This document shows positions 24,191 to 33,466 of a DNA stretch of 64,000 nucleotides, piece after piece. The first letter of the stretch is position 1, and the number at the start of each line of letters is the position of its first letter. The notes under the pieces were generated by a model that was given only the letters and a program-made list of their open reading frames with translations, was not told the DNA's origin and did not search any database. The translations under genes were made by a program, and so were the position numbers. The stretch comes from Macrophomina tecta (lineage: Eukaryota > Ascomycota > Dothideomycetes > Botryosphaeriales > Botryosphaeriaceae), in contig JAKSGN010000016.1 of NCBI GenBank assembly GCA_024180945.1, positions 682,001-746,000 of the forward strand. Reading direction: 5' to 3'.

Positions 24191-24625
24191 CAACCATCAC
24201 CACCATTGCCGTTACGGATTGCCGTCATTCGTATCTTTTCAATCACCAGTTTTATACTTTTAGCATCACACCACCAAGACACCATCATCACCTCATGTAC
24301 CCTCCCCACTATCATGTATATATACTGTCGCTTCAACACTATTCAATGAGGCAGCAGTGAACCTAAACTCCTCACTGTTCAACAATTTGACATTCGCAAG
24401 GACCGGTGGCACGAATGTGGGCCGTGTCCTTTTTATCACGGCCCGTGATCATTATCATCTTTGTCATTGTTGTTATCATCACAGCAGCAGCAGGAGTGAG
24501 CTTCACTTGAGAATAAGCTTGCATAACTTTTCCCAACATTGCGTCAACCCCCTCAAGCCGTATGATGTACGAAGCTCTGAACCATTCGCCGTCGCCGGGA
24601 AGCAGATACTATTGAGCACAGCGGC
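24191..24625. other. Intergenic DNA downstream of the P450
   Basis: GC-balanced unique sequence containing the 3' flank of the minus-strand P450. CAC/CAT-rich microsatellite-like stretches occur (24190-24300). I see no gene. Confidence 0.5.
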
Positions 24626-26557
24626 CTATTCCAATCTCGTACAGATGACCTTCGTATCAGGCAGCCCGACCCAGCTTTCATCCTGCAGAGAAAACTCCTG
24701 GCTCTCGGCCGTCTTTGGAAGGCGGAGCTCGAAGCGTGATACCATCTCAGCAACTATAGAACGGAGCAACCTGTCTGCAACGTTTTTGCCCAAGCACTGC
24801 CTGGGCCCGAATCCATATCTCCACATGTTGTAGCGTATCTATCTTGGCGGTAAGTACGCGCTCGGAAAGATTGTTGGACGATTTTGCCTTACCTGACGCT
24901 TGCTCAAGCCCATGTGCCTTCGAGGCACGTACTTGGCTCCATCCTGCCAGAACGGGTTTGCCACATTAATTGCATGCGTATCCACTATCACGTCCGTCTA
25001 CAAAGGATACTCAATCAGTGCAATCCTCAGCATGCCTCAGCCGTCTGGACTTACGCCGCCTGGAATGATGTAGCCGTCAATAACTTTATCATCGGTTGCC
25101 GATTCGGGGTTGGAAAACGCTGGTGAGGAGGGTCATTTAGCAAGCGCAACACAGCTTTTCCATCCTCGGGTACGACTCACGCAAGACCGGGCGCACGCGA
25201 GCAGCCTCGACAACGCAGGCGGCGAGCAACGTGTCGTCGCTGTTGACATATCGTTCGTACGACTCCGCATCTCTGCTCTTCCGGACGGCCGCAATCTCTG
25301 CCCGGACCTCAGACTGGACTTCGGGATGCTGCGCCATCAGGATCACATTCCAAGCCACGGCGTGGGTCGTGACATCCAGGTTCGCGTACAGCGACTCGTC
25401 CAGAGTCTGCATGAACTACATGGCGCGCTTATCAGTCCTGTCGCGCGCAGCACGGGGGCAGCGAACACGCATCGCGCGTCTCGGATGCTTACCTCTTCCA
25501 TCGGCACGCGGCCCTGCTCCACCGCTTCCCAAAGCAGCACGATGGGCGCGGAGCCGCCCTCTTGCTTTGCGGCCATGTAGGCGTCGCGGACGAAGGCGTG
25601 CCATTTGGTCTGGAAGTCGGCGAGGCGGGCCCGCGCCGGGGAGCCGGGGAGGTACTTTGCGAGCCTGAAGCGGTTGATGCCGCCGCGGAAAACATCCTTG
25701 AAGAGGTCCTCGCGGAGCGGAGCTAGCGCGGCTAGCGCCTCCTTCTGCCGTGGCGACAGCCGGCCAAAGAATATCTCGGCCACCATGAAGAAAGGGCAGA
25801 GCTTGAGGTCGTCGGCCGGCACCAGCGTCGTTGTCGTCGTCTGGTCGTTGACAGCGGCGGTCGTGGTGGTAATGGTGGCGGGAACGGCGAGGCCCTCGGC
25901 GTACTCGCGAGCCTGGCGGATCAGCATGGACGTGTGCCCGATGGCGGCGGGCCGAGTGAAGGGCGGATCCACCTCCTGGCGGAGGTTGCGCCATCGGGCC
26001 AGGCTGACGAGCCCGACGCATTGCCCTAACAGCTCGCCGAAGAGCCAGCCCGAGTTGTTGTCTTTTGCTTTGATGTGGAGGTGCGAGTCCCGATAGAATT
26101 GCGGCAAGTGTTCCGGTTTCGAGATGACGCTGCGTGCCCGCCGTCAGTGGAGGAGGAGGAGGAGGAGGAGGAGGAGGAGGGAAGGGACTAAGGTAAGTAG
26201 GGCCGGACGACGCTTACATCTCTGGCTTGAACCCTGACCAGATCCGATAGATTGGTCCATACTGCTCCTTCCACCGGATCGCCGCCTCGCGGCCGTCAAA
26301 GAACTTCTCCGTGCCTTGGCCGTTGGGCCAAATGAACGGAGCTGTCGGAACGGGCTTCTGTCCCGCATTGTGTGGAACACGGTGTCGATAACGTAAAGCA
26401 AACTGCGGAACACGTGAGCCGTACGTATTTCCTTTCAGTGGTGGGATCAGGAATAGGGTATGCCCACGTTCACGATGAAAGATAGGATGGATGTGAACAG
26501 CCCGGTGGATAGGCTTCCCACGAGGAGGGCAGCAGCCAGAACCGCAACAGGCATCAT
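24626..26557 (-). CDS. Cytochrome P450, GliC/GliF-like, N-terminal frame disrupted (possible pseudogene)
   Basis: Heme-thiolate monooxygenase of the type found in ETP clusters, with an ER membrane anchor. Exons on the minus strand: 26557-26218, 26129-25493, 25415-25181, 25119-25055, 24997-24893, 24838-24626, with GT-AG introns of 54-88 bp. The start ATG 26557 gives a hydrophobic anchor (MMPVAVLAALLVGSLSTGLF). WPNGQG follows in exon 1, GWLFGELLG in exon 2, the I-helix-like ANLDVTTHA in exon 3, and the heme motif YGFGPRQCLG with its Cys ligand in the last exon. Oddities: two in-frame TGA codons after the anchor (about 26440-26455), and one base missing near 26306-26310, between RDRSPFR and PFIWPNGQG. 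The exon total, 1595 nt, is one short of a multiple of three. A short unrecognised intron or assembly error could explain part of this. Intron 1 holds a GGA-type microsatellite. The next gene upstream, same strand, is the C-S lyase. Confidence 0.75.
26148..26180. repeat. GGA microsatellite in P450 intron 1
   Basis: About ten tandem GAG/GGA units inside the 88 bp first intron (26217-26130). It gives the sense strand a pyrimidine-rich tract within the intron, before the acceptor. Confidence 0.8.
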
Positions 26558-27390
26558 TATGTCGAAAATGGCCTTGGCTGTCCTCTCTGTTGACGTTCTC
26601 CATCAGCCCCATGTTTAAAATATATTGGGTGGCGCAGGCTTACAACCATCGTTGTCAAGCCTTTCTCGGGCACCGACGCAAGCGAAGCCAGACACACGAG
26701 GAGAGCACTGAGATATCAGGTCATATTTACGCAGGCGGGTATCAGAGTCATTGCCCCCGTCACATTCGGGTTCTCCTACCACTAACCCGGGAAATCAAAG
26801 CCTTGTCATTGTATTAACATCCAATTTAAATTCGGATATTTCTGTCCTTGTAGAGCCGGACAGTATTCGTCCGATCGTTGGAATAAATACTAGTTCGCGA
26901 CACGAAGCTCCATTGGCTCCCCACGAAGTTGTTTGCTCATCAGCGTCTTAGTCTCGCATACCTCCGGCCTGCGCCTGCTGCATGCTCCGGATTTGGCTCT
27001 GTCTCCAAGACGCCGCGTTAACGCCGCTCCCAACACTGGGTTGAGAGCAGCTTCGGCTAGATCGCTAAAGGCATCATCATGATTGGGCGCAGCAACATGA
27101 ACATTCCCTGGGGTGTTGCCTTTATTGGCCAGTACCTCACTTGCGGCTGATGTCAACAGCTTCCTGGAGGAATTTGGTGTCTCGCTGGTGTCTTCTCGAC
27201 CCAGGTACGGGCAAGGACCAGTTTGACTTACTAGACTTAACACGACCGTTGCAGATCTATGGCGCTCTCGCCCCTTGACTTTGGGCAGAAATCGCGAAAG
27301 GACGGCACCGTTGAGCGTGGGTATTTAAAGTACTCCAGCACGCAATTCGCATTTGCATAATATAGACTGTCAATACACGCTGGCGCCCGC
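26558..27390. other. Intergenic DNA between P450 and C-S lyase genes
   Basis: The promoter side of the P450 and the 3' side of the C-S lyase. A 117-codon minus-strand open frame (27243-26890) shows no motif I recognise and may be chance. No TCGGN3CCGA site was found here by eye. Confidence 0.4.
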
Positions 27391-28819
27391 TCACAACCCT
27401 GATTCTGAAGACTTCTTCCAACCAGCGTCGTAGTCCAAAGCTCTTTCGATCCGCTGTAGCCCTTCGATCAACGCCTCCTGCGGAATCGCGAAGCTCAGTC
27501 TGAACCAGCCAGGGTCTGCGTTTGAGTAATCGGCTCCAGTACCCACAAATACACCCTCTACGGCCAATTTGGAGGTCAGAACCCCTTCATCTTCCCATGT
27601 GCTGCCGTCCTTCCCAAGCTTGGCCCAGATATAGACACCCGCTGCAGGCATGTAGAAAGGAATGCGGTGGGAAATCAGAAAATCGACTACCAGAGCCGCC
27701 GCCGAGCGAAGACGACAATTGCTAAGGGCAAGGAGTTTTTCCAGTTCGGACAGGTTTGAAAGCAGATGTGTCGCTATCAAGAATGTAGCGTTTGACACTT
27801 TGCTATGATTTAGTATTGCCATACAATACCGTAACTGCGGATTGGCTTGCGTAACAAAGAGTCCCTTTTATCGTAGTCAGCAGGAAGTTTAATTCGTCCA
27901 ATGGCTTCGCACAAACCATTCTAAGACCGCTGCTTCCGAGGTCTTTACTAATACTGTAGAGCACATGAACCCTAGATGCATCTACGCCAAGTCTCTCCAG
28001 GTCTATCTGCATAGAAGAGGTAAAATGATCCTCTGGGCTTTCCGTTATTTCGCAGGAACTGGGTTCACGGCTAATCTGGGTCGTTGCGACTTGACCGAAT
28101 GTGGAAAGCCCATACAGCTCGTCGGAGATGAAGTGAAGATTAGCTGCCTCGCAGAAACGCAGCAAGCCTTCAGTCCTCTCACGAAAATACAGGTGGCCCT
28201 GCGGATTCTGCGGGTTACAGAAGAGGATGCCTCGAATCCGGCACTTCGCGTTGCGCACGGCATCTCGGAAGTGGTTGACATATTTGTCCACCCCTGTCGC
28301 CGACGGCGGGATAGCAACAGGCACAAGGGAAACGTTATTTCGCATCATAGAATAAACTCCGAAGCTCCCTAGAGCGTATCAACAGCAGCCCAACGAAGCG
28401 GTTCTCCCAGAGGGGTACATACCCCAGAATGGAGCCTCGACGAGGAGTCCATCTCCTTTCTCACAAATGCAGTACAGAAGCGTGTCAAGCAGGGCGCTTG
28501 CGCCTGCTCCACTGACGATGTGCTCTGGTTTTACTGGCGCAAGGGGTTTGAAGAACTTATTGAAAAAGCCAGCAGCAGCTTCCAAGAGGTCTTTGGCTCC
28601 GCCCAACCCTTGGGAGTAGGACAAAAGGCGTGGGGGAAATTCGGACGATGCATCCTTGATTATTGAAACCACCTCATCGCGGATGAGCCAATTTTCGGCC
28701 GTGCCCATGTCAATTGGTGGTGGCCCATCGGCCCGTTCTTTGTTGACATGGCGCATGAACTTGCCATTGAACCAGTCAACATCAGCTTGGATCCGGGCGG
28801 AAAGCGTGGGAGGGGACAT
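27391..28819 (-). CDS. gliI-like: PLP-dependent ACC-synthase-like C-S lyase (GliI-like), one-base frame disruption
   Basis: Fold-type I PLP enzyme of the ACC-synthase/aminotransferase family. In ETP pathways such enzymes (GliI) are C-S bis-lyases that make the dithiol. Exon 1 is 28819-28423. A 54 bp intron (GTATGT...CTCTAG) follows, then 28368-27391. Motifs: SGAGASALLD in exon 1, CNPQNPQG about residues 183-190, SDELYG about 214-219, and the PLP lysine Lys274 in SISKDLGSSGLRM with Arg282. A WFRLSFA segment near the C-terminus carries the likely carboxylate-binding Arg. The reading frame shifts by one base at about 27803-27823, between SQSAVTVLY and AILNHSK. Removing one base would give 457 residues, the usual size. 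The best alternative is a 58 bp intron with a poor donor, which would delete family-conserved length. I chose ATG 28819; an in-frame ATG lies at 28906. It is transcribed divergently from the dithiol oxidase gene. Confidence 0.78.
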
Positions 28820-29242
28820 TGTGAAAAGAGGATGCGGGACAGCGACAGCTTTCGAAATGGTGAGCTCGCAAAAAGTGTAGAACCTTCTCAAGCAATGCTT
28901 ATTCAAACGTCAAACATCGGCTGCCGAGATCGGCCACCGGGATGATTGAGGGCTCACGGAGGCCCATTGTAGCTTCAAGAACACTTATTCATCGCGCCAC
29001 TGAGATACGGACGGACTCTGCAACCATCTCAAACGTCTTTTTACTTCTGTTTAGGCATGTGGATACTGGCTTCCCTTTTCGCGTTACTCAGCGTTGACTT
29101 TTGCAAATGGGGACTCGGTCATGACTCGTTTTGCGGAGCGTTTTCGGCAACATCCACGGCGAGTTTAGAGGCTACCTATAAAGAGCCATGCAATGCGGGG
29201 GACAAGGCTCAGCAGACAAGCGCCCCGGTATTTTACGGCAAC
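28820..29242. promoter_or_regulatory. Bidirectional promoter with TCGGCCACCGG site
   Basis: The 423 bp between two divergent start codons (C-S lyase and dithiol oxidase). It contains TCGGCCACCGG at 28930-28940, a CGG-N3-CCG palindrome. This differs from the ETP motif TCGGN3CCGA only in its last base, so a shared Zn2Cys6 regulator is plausible. The in-frame upstream extensions of both genes fall in this interval. Confidence 0.45.
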
Positions 29243-30329
29243 ATGATCTACGACGCTCTCATTGTCGGCGGTGGGCCAGCTGGGCTCTCTGCAGCGCTCG
29301 CCATTGGTCGCGCGTATCGCTCCGCCCTGCTGTTCGACAGTGGGAAATACCGCAACCAAGGTGGGTGGGCGATGCACACAGTGCTCTCTCGGGATGGCAT
29401 CCACCCCGAGGAGTTCCGCAAGATAGCCCGCAGCCAGATCGAGCGATACCCGACCATATCCTTCAAACAAGCCCACATTGCCCATGCCGCCAACGTCGAG
29501 CTCGAGCCTGGCTACAAGGGATTCGAGCTGAAGGACGGCGACGGGAACATCTTCCGCGGCCGCAAACTGATCCTCGCCACCGGCAGCGAGGATGTCCTTC
29601 CCGATAACATCGAGGGCTACAGAGAGAACTGGCCCCAGCACATGTAGCGCATCACGCCCTGCAAACCCCATCACGCTCGAGGCTGACGCATCCCGCAGCT
29701 TCCAGTGCCTCCTATGCGACGGCTTCGACGAGAAAGACCACCCCATCGGCGTCCTGTCGTTTGACACGCCGGCGTACGGCCACCTTTCTGTCATGGCGCT
29801 CAACCTCAACCCGTCCGTGACCATCTACAGCAACGGTCCGATCTCCGACGCCGCCCCGGTCCAGCAGGCGCTCAAGACGGCGCTGGCGGCCGGCGCCAAG
29901 CTGGACGAGCGCAAGGTGAAGCGGCTCGTCAACAACGGCGAGGGCCCCGAGCGCGGCGTCACGGTCGAGTTCGAGACGGGTCCCAGCGCCACGCTCGGCA
30001 TGCTAGTGCACAAGCCCCCGACCAGGAACAGGGCCCAGCACCTCATCGACCAGCTCGGCCTGAAGACGGCGCCCTCGGGCGACGTCGCCGTCGACCCGCT
30101 CTTCACCGAGTCGAGCGTGCCGGGCTGTATCGTGGCTGGCGACACGTCTGAGGTGGTGAAGCAGGTTTCTTTGGCCATGGGATCGGGTAAAGCGCTTTTC
30201 TCGCTGTTGATATGGTGTCCGAGACCGCTAACGAGATTCACAGGTAGCCGCGCCGGTGCAGTCGTTTCGTTGCAGCTGTGTAACGAGGAAGGCGCAAGGG
30301 CATTGGCTGCGAGCCAAGGGAAAAGTTAG
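29243..30329 (+). CDS. gliT-like: FAD-dependent dithiol oxidase / thioredoxin-reductase-like (GliT-like)
   Basis: A 324-residue class II pyridine-nucleotide-disulphide oxidoreductase. In ETP clusters this protein (GliT) closes the disulphide bridge and protects the producer. Exons are 29243-29643, 29699-30186 and 30244-30329. The introns are 55 bp (GCTGAC branch, CGCAG acceptor) and 57 bp (GCTAAC branch). The FAD-binding motif GGGPAG is at residues 9-14, ATGSE before residue 120, the redox-active Cys137-Leu-Leu-Cys140 opens exon 2, and the FAD-binding AGDTSEVVKQ lies near the C-terminus. Size and motif spacing agree with GliT-type proteins, which lack the NADPH-coupled behaviour of true thioredoxin reductases. 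I chose the ATG immediately before YDALIVGGGPAG. An in-frame ATG at 29057 would add 62 residues with a hydrophobic start. The frame is intact. Confidence 0.85.
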
Positions 30330-30525
30330 AGCGAGGTTTTGAATCCCAGCGTTGGCAATGGGGGAGAGAAACAGGCTTATCAGCATTACTTTGCGTACAC
30401 CATGTAAGATGTCATGACCTTCGTAGCAATTACCATTTGGGCATATTGCAACCCGTAAAGATGTACAGCTACGGAAATATCTGCTACATGATGATGATGA
30501 TGATGATGATGATTCATACACCCCG
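30330..30525. repeat. 3' flank with GAT/ATG microsatellite
   Basis: Downstream region of the dithiol oxidase gene. About nine ATG/GAT units lie at 30488-30513. No gene is seen. Confidence 0.7.
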
Positions 30526-30640
30526 TGTAACGAGCGGGCCTCTGCCTCTAAGGATCCAAACACCAAAGAGGGAGAAAACCTGTCGAGGGGGTTTTCCTTG
30601 AGTGGGTACAAGAAGAGGGTGAGAGCAAGTCGAACATGTG
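30526..30640 (-). mobile_element. 115 bp fragment of a gypsy-1 family LTR
   Basis: Reverse complement of the end of the gypsy-1 LTR (starts TGTAACGAGCGGGCC, matching the terminus at 24102), cut off internally at CATGTG. It is flanked on both sides by CCCCG (30521-30525 and 30641-30645), which looks like a 5 bp target duplication although one LTR end is missing. Confidence 0.75.
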
Positions 30641-30650
30641 CCCCGGTATA

Positions 30651-32691
30651 ACGTGTTTCACCAGTGAGCTGCGCACCCCACCAGACCCAGGACGCGTCTT
30701 CGCACAAATGTTCCACCACAACGCCTTGAATTTAATTAAAAACCCTATCTAACCGCTCTTTGAATCTCAGGACAGCGCCGAATCGTGTGGCCTTGTAAAT
30801 GACAATTACTGCACGTCGGCGGTGCACGTTGTCGTACAGCTGTCGCCTCCCGTTGATCAGCCTCTTCTTCCCTATTTTCTATCCTTTGAACTAAGAACTG
30901 CCCCTGATGAGCCTGCAAAGCGCCTCCCTGTGCGATATACCTTCGGCGGTATTACTGCTTTTGTTTTCGCCGTTGATTAGCCGTACGAAGCTCCGAATTC
31001 TCCTTTATAAGTATTATAGCTGAATGCATCGCCATCTAACATCCTGTTGGAAAATGACTAATTGGCAGCCTTGATTCAACTGATGAAGATGAGTTCCCAT
31101 AGATTTGGCATATCTAGTAGAGGGAGGCCGTACGGGCTTCCCTTATACCTATTCTACCTACTAGGGTAAAACGGGTATGTAACTTGCTTACCTGCTGAGA
31201 CAGGTGTGCAACGAGTATAAGACATAACTGAATCCAAAACACTACTGAATCAAATATTCCAACACATCCCTTAATAAGTTAACTGAATGCTTGGTTTATC
31301 GGGCTCTAGGATTAGCGCTAGATAAGCTCCCGTATAAGCCGAGTCTACTACTCTAGCTAAGCCAAAGTATAAGGTGTTTTTAACGTCTATTAAGGTGCTT
31401 GTCCGTTCGCCGTTCCTAGTAGAGAGGGTGTTTTAGTAACGGTAAGCGACGATAAGACGCGTTATAGATCGTACAGTATAAGTCCTATAGCTCGGAATCC
31501 GCTTCTAATGTTTTAATCCATAAAAACTAATGGGCGCATTCTTAAGTATGTCGTAAGAAAATTATCTTTATCGATATAGTAGATTTTCTAGCAGACGCTT
31601 TTCTATACCTCCTAACCGTACGAGCGCTTAAGAGGGGAAAAGTAGCTAACGTTAAGCAGCTAGAGAAGATATGACGTATATGTAGGTATATAGAGTGTGA
31701 CGATATTATTTACTATATAGTATTAGTCGAATTCGGGCGTTGCGTAGCTACTATAGCCGTCGAGAATAAGCAGACAGTGGGTTTCCTTAGTATAAGATTC
31801 CGTGTGCGTATTAAAATACTCAATCTATTTAAGACCTAGCTAATTTGTCGTCTAGCCGTTATCGCTTATAGTAATTACCTAATTAGCCGGTAGTCCTTAA
31901 TACTAGTTTAACTAGTATACCTTTTCTATGAGAATAACGAACGGCGGAATCGCCTAGCCGGAGGCGTTAATGCCCTTAATCGTCGTCGTCTACTCCCAGT
32001 TTTCTAGCTACACGACGATCGCTCGGCCGATCGTATCGGAGCTTATAACTACTTTAAATATCGTAACTATACCCATCATAAATCCTATCTTATTAAAGTT
32101 GTAAATGTCGTCGTTAAGAATACTATACGACCGACGCGTCTCTTAAATACGCTTAAACCACGCGTTAATCGCGTCCGGATCCTTATATTTTGCGCGTTGT
32201 GAATGGAACTTTCAATTCCATTTCGTTTTAAGCTTAGGCTAGTTATCGATAAAGCGAGATACCCAGTTCTTACCAACTAGTTAAGGTAAGGGATCGTGGC
32301 CGCGCGCGGCGAGTAAAGAGTCTACTATTCTTCGCACGTCGATTATCTAGGAAGGAAATCCTCGTCGATCTAGGCCTAGGATCTACTTAACTAAAGCTTG
32401 CTCTTCGGATGGCTTTAGCTTTCGTTTTAGTAAAGGTAACTCATGTCTAGCTTGGATGCCACGAAGACGCGTCCGTAGGGTTAATTCCGGAACACCGTAC
32501 GACCGTCCTAGAGCGCGCCGGCTTTGATTTGGGTTTCTTTGCAAGGCTTAGGAAGCAAGAGCTAACCTCGCTTCTTTTTAGAGTGATTGAGAAAGTTGTG
32601 GTGATGCCATGTTTGTTTTCGTGCGAAGACGCGTCTTGGGTTTGTGGGGTGCGCAGCTCACTGGGGTGCGCAGCTCACTGGTGAAACACGT
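30651..32691 (-). mobile_element. Fot1/Pot2-type transposon with 27 bp MITE-like ends and nested solo LTR
   Basis: Bounded by TA (30649-30650 and 32692-32693) and by inverted repeats beginning ACGTGTTTCACCAGTGAG. The right end carries a direct repeat of the GGTGCGCAGCTCACTG unit. Without the nested LTR and its duplicated 5 bp it is 1816 bp, right for this family. The minus strand encodes a transposase with scattered stops: LVGKNWVSRFIDNQPKLKTK near 32200-32290, then DDIYNFNKIGFMMG, and a C-terminal zinc knuckle CSNCHLQGHTIRRC near 30770-30815. It is itself inserted in another Fot-like element (32694-33466). Confidence 0.88.
31045..31264. mobile_element. 220 bp solo LTR of the left-edge copia family
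   Basis: Ends TGTTGGAA and TTCCAACA with a perfect duplication CATCC (31040-31044 and 31265-31269). It is unmutated, unlike its relative at 2577-2792. It is inserted in the Fot1-like transposon. Confidence 0.92.
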
Positions 32692-32693
32692 TA

Positions 32694-33466
32694 GCCTTCA
32701 AAGCAGCCTTTAATAAGTTAATTATAAAGGCTAATATCTACGCAAGCTTTCGAGGAGCTGGGCTAGTGCCGTACGACCTAGATGCGGTGCTATCAAAGCT
32801 TAATATAAAGCTTCGTACGCCAACACCACCAGCTGCCCCAGAGGCTGCTCTATGGGAGTCGAAAACACCAAGCAACGCGCGAGAACTAGAGTCCCAATCA
32901 ACCCTAATTCGCGATCGGATTCAAAGGCACCAAGATTCGTCGCCTACTTCAATGATTGAGTCGCTTAATCGGCTTACCAAGGGGGCTCAGCTGATGGTAT
33001 ATGAGATGGTCTTGTTACGCGATTAGGTCTCCAGCCTTTAGAAGGCAAATAAGGCCGCTATAAAGCGTAAACAGCGCAAAAGAAAGCGGACCTAGAAGCG
33101 AGGCACCTTAATAAAGGCAGAGGGCATGGAAACTATTGCTTAAAATAACGTTAATGAGCGACTTGAGGGCGAAATGCGTTAAGGCAAGGCGCGATCTGGT
33201 GTGAGTAGGCAGTAAACAGCGCGCTGTAGACGCTGTAGGGAGCCAGGGCACAATTCTCGTACGTGCTAAAAAGATACTGGGGAGGCTTCTTAAGCTAGGA
33301 TAGTTGTTGTTCTTATTATATTTTAATGCGTTGTTGAACGATATGCGTGTGAGGGCGTAGAAAGCTGGTGAGGGTGGCGGCTCGCTTGGAGTGGCGGCTC
33401 GCTTGGAGTGGCGGCTCGCTTGGAGTGGCGGCTCGCTTGGAGTGGCGGCTCGCTTGTAAACTACGT
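32694..33466 (+). pseudogene. Fot1-like transposon, 3' remnant with C-terminal transposase and 17 bp subterminal repeats
   Basis: The plus strand resumes mid-gene at AFKAAF and continues with the family's C-terminal region: GAGLVPYDLDAVLSKL, then KLRTPTPPAAPEA. An open stretch to 33026 and a zinc-knuckle region (about 33220-33270) follow. The 3' end has five tandem copies of GTGGCGGCTCGCTTGGA (33374-33455) and then ...CTACGT before TA (33467-33468). The 5' half is not present to the left of the inserted transposon, so this copy was truncated or rearranged. Confidence 0.75.

Noticed and set aside
24357..26107. Several plus-strand and alternative minus-strand frames of 66-201 codons
   Set aside because: Shadows of the P450 exons in GC-rich coding DNA.
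26214..26612. Minus-strand 132-codon frame starting at 26612 as the P450 N-terminus
   Set aside because: Only its last ~40 codons (from WPNGQG) are P450-like. Its first part lacks a membrane anchor, whereas the frame starting at 26557 has one.
26890..27243. 117-codon minus-strand frame as a possible regulator gene
   Set aside because: The Arg/Cys patch does not form a Zn2Cys6 pattern; no domain is seen. Kept only as part of the intergenic entry.
33374..33455. Five regular 17 bp repeats as a possible CRISPR-like array
   Set aside because: Direct tandem repeats with no spacers, at the end of a Fot-type transposon in a eukaryotic genome.
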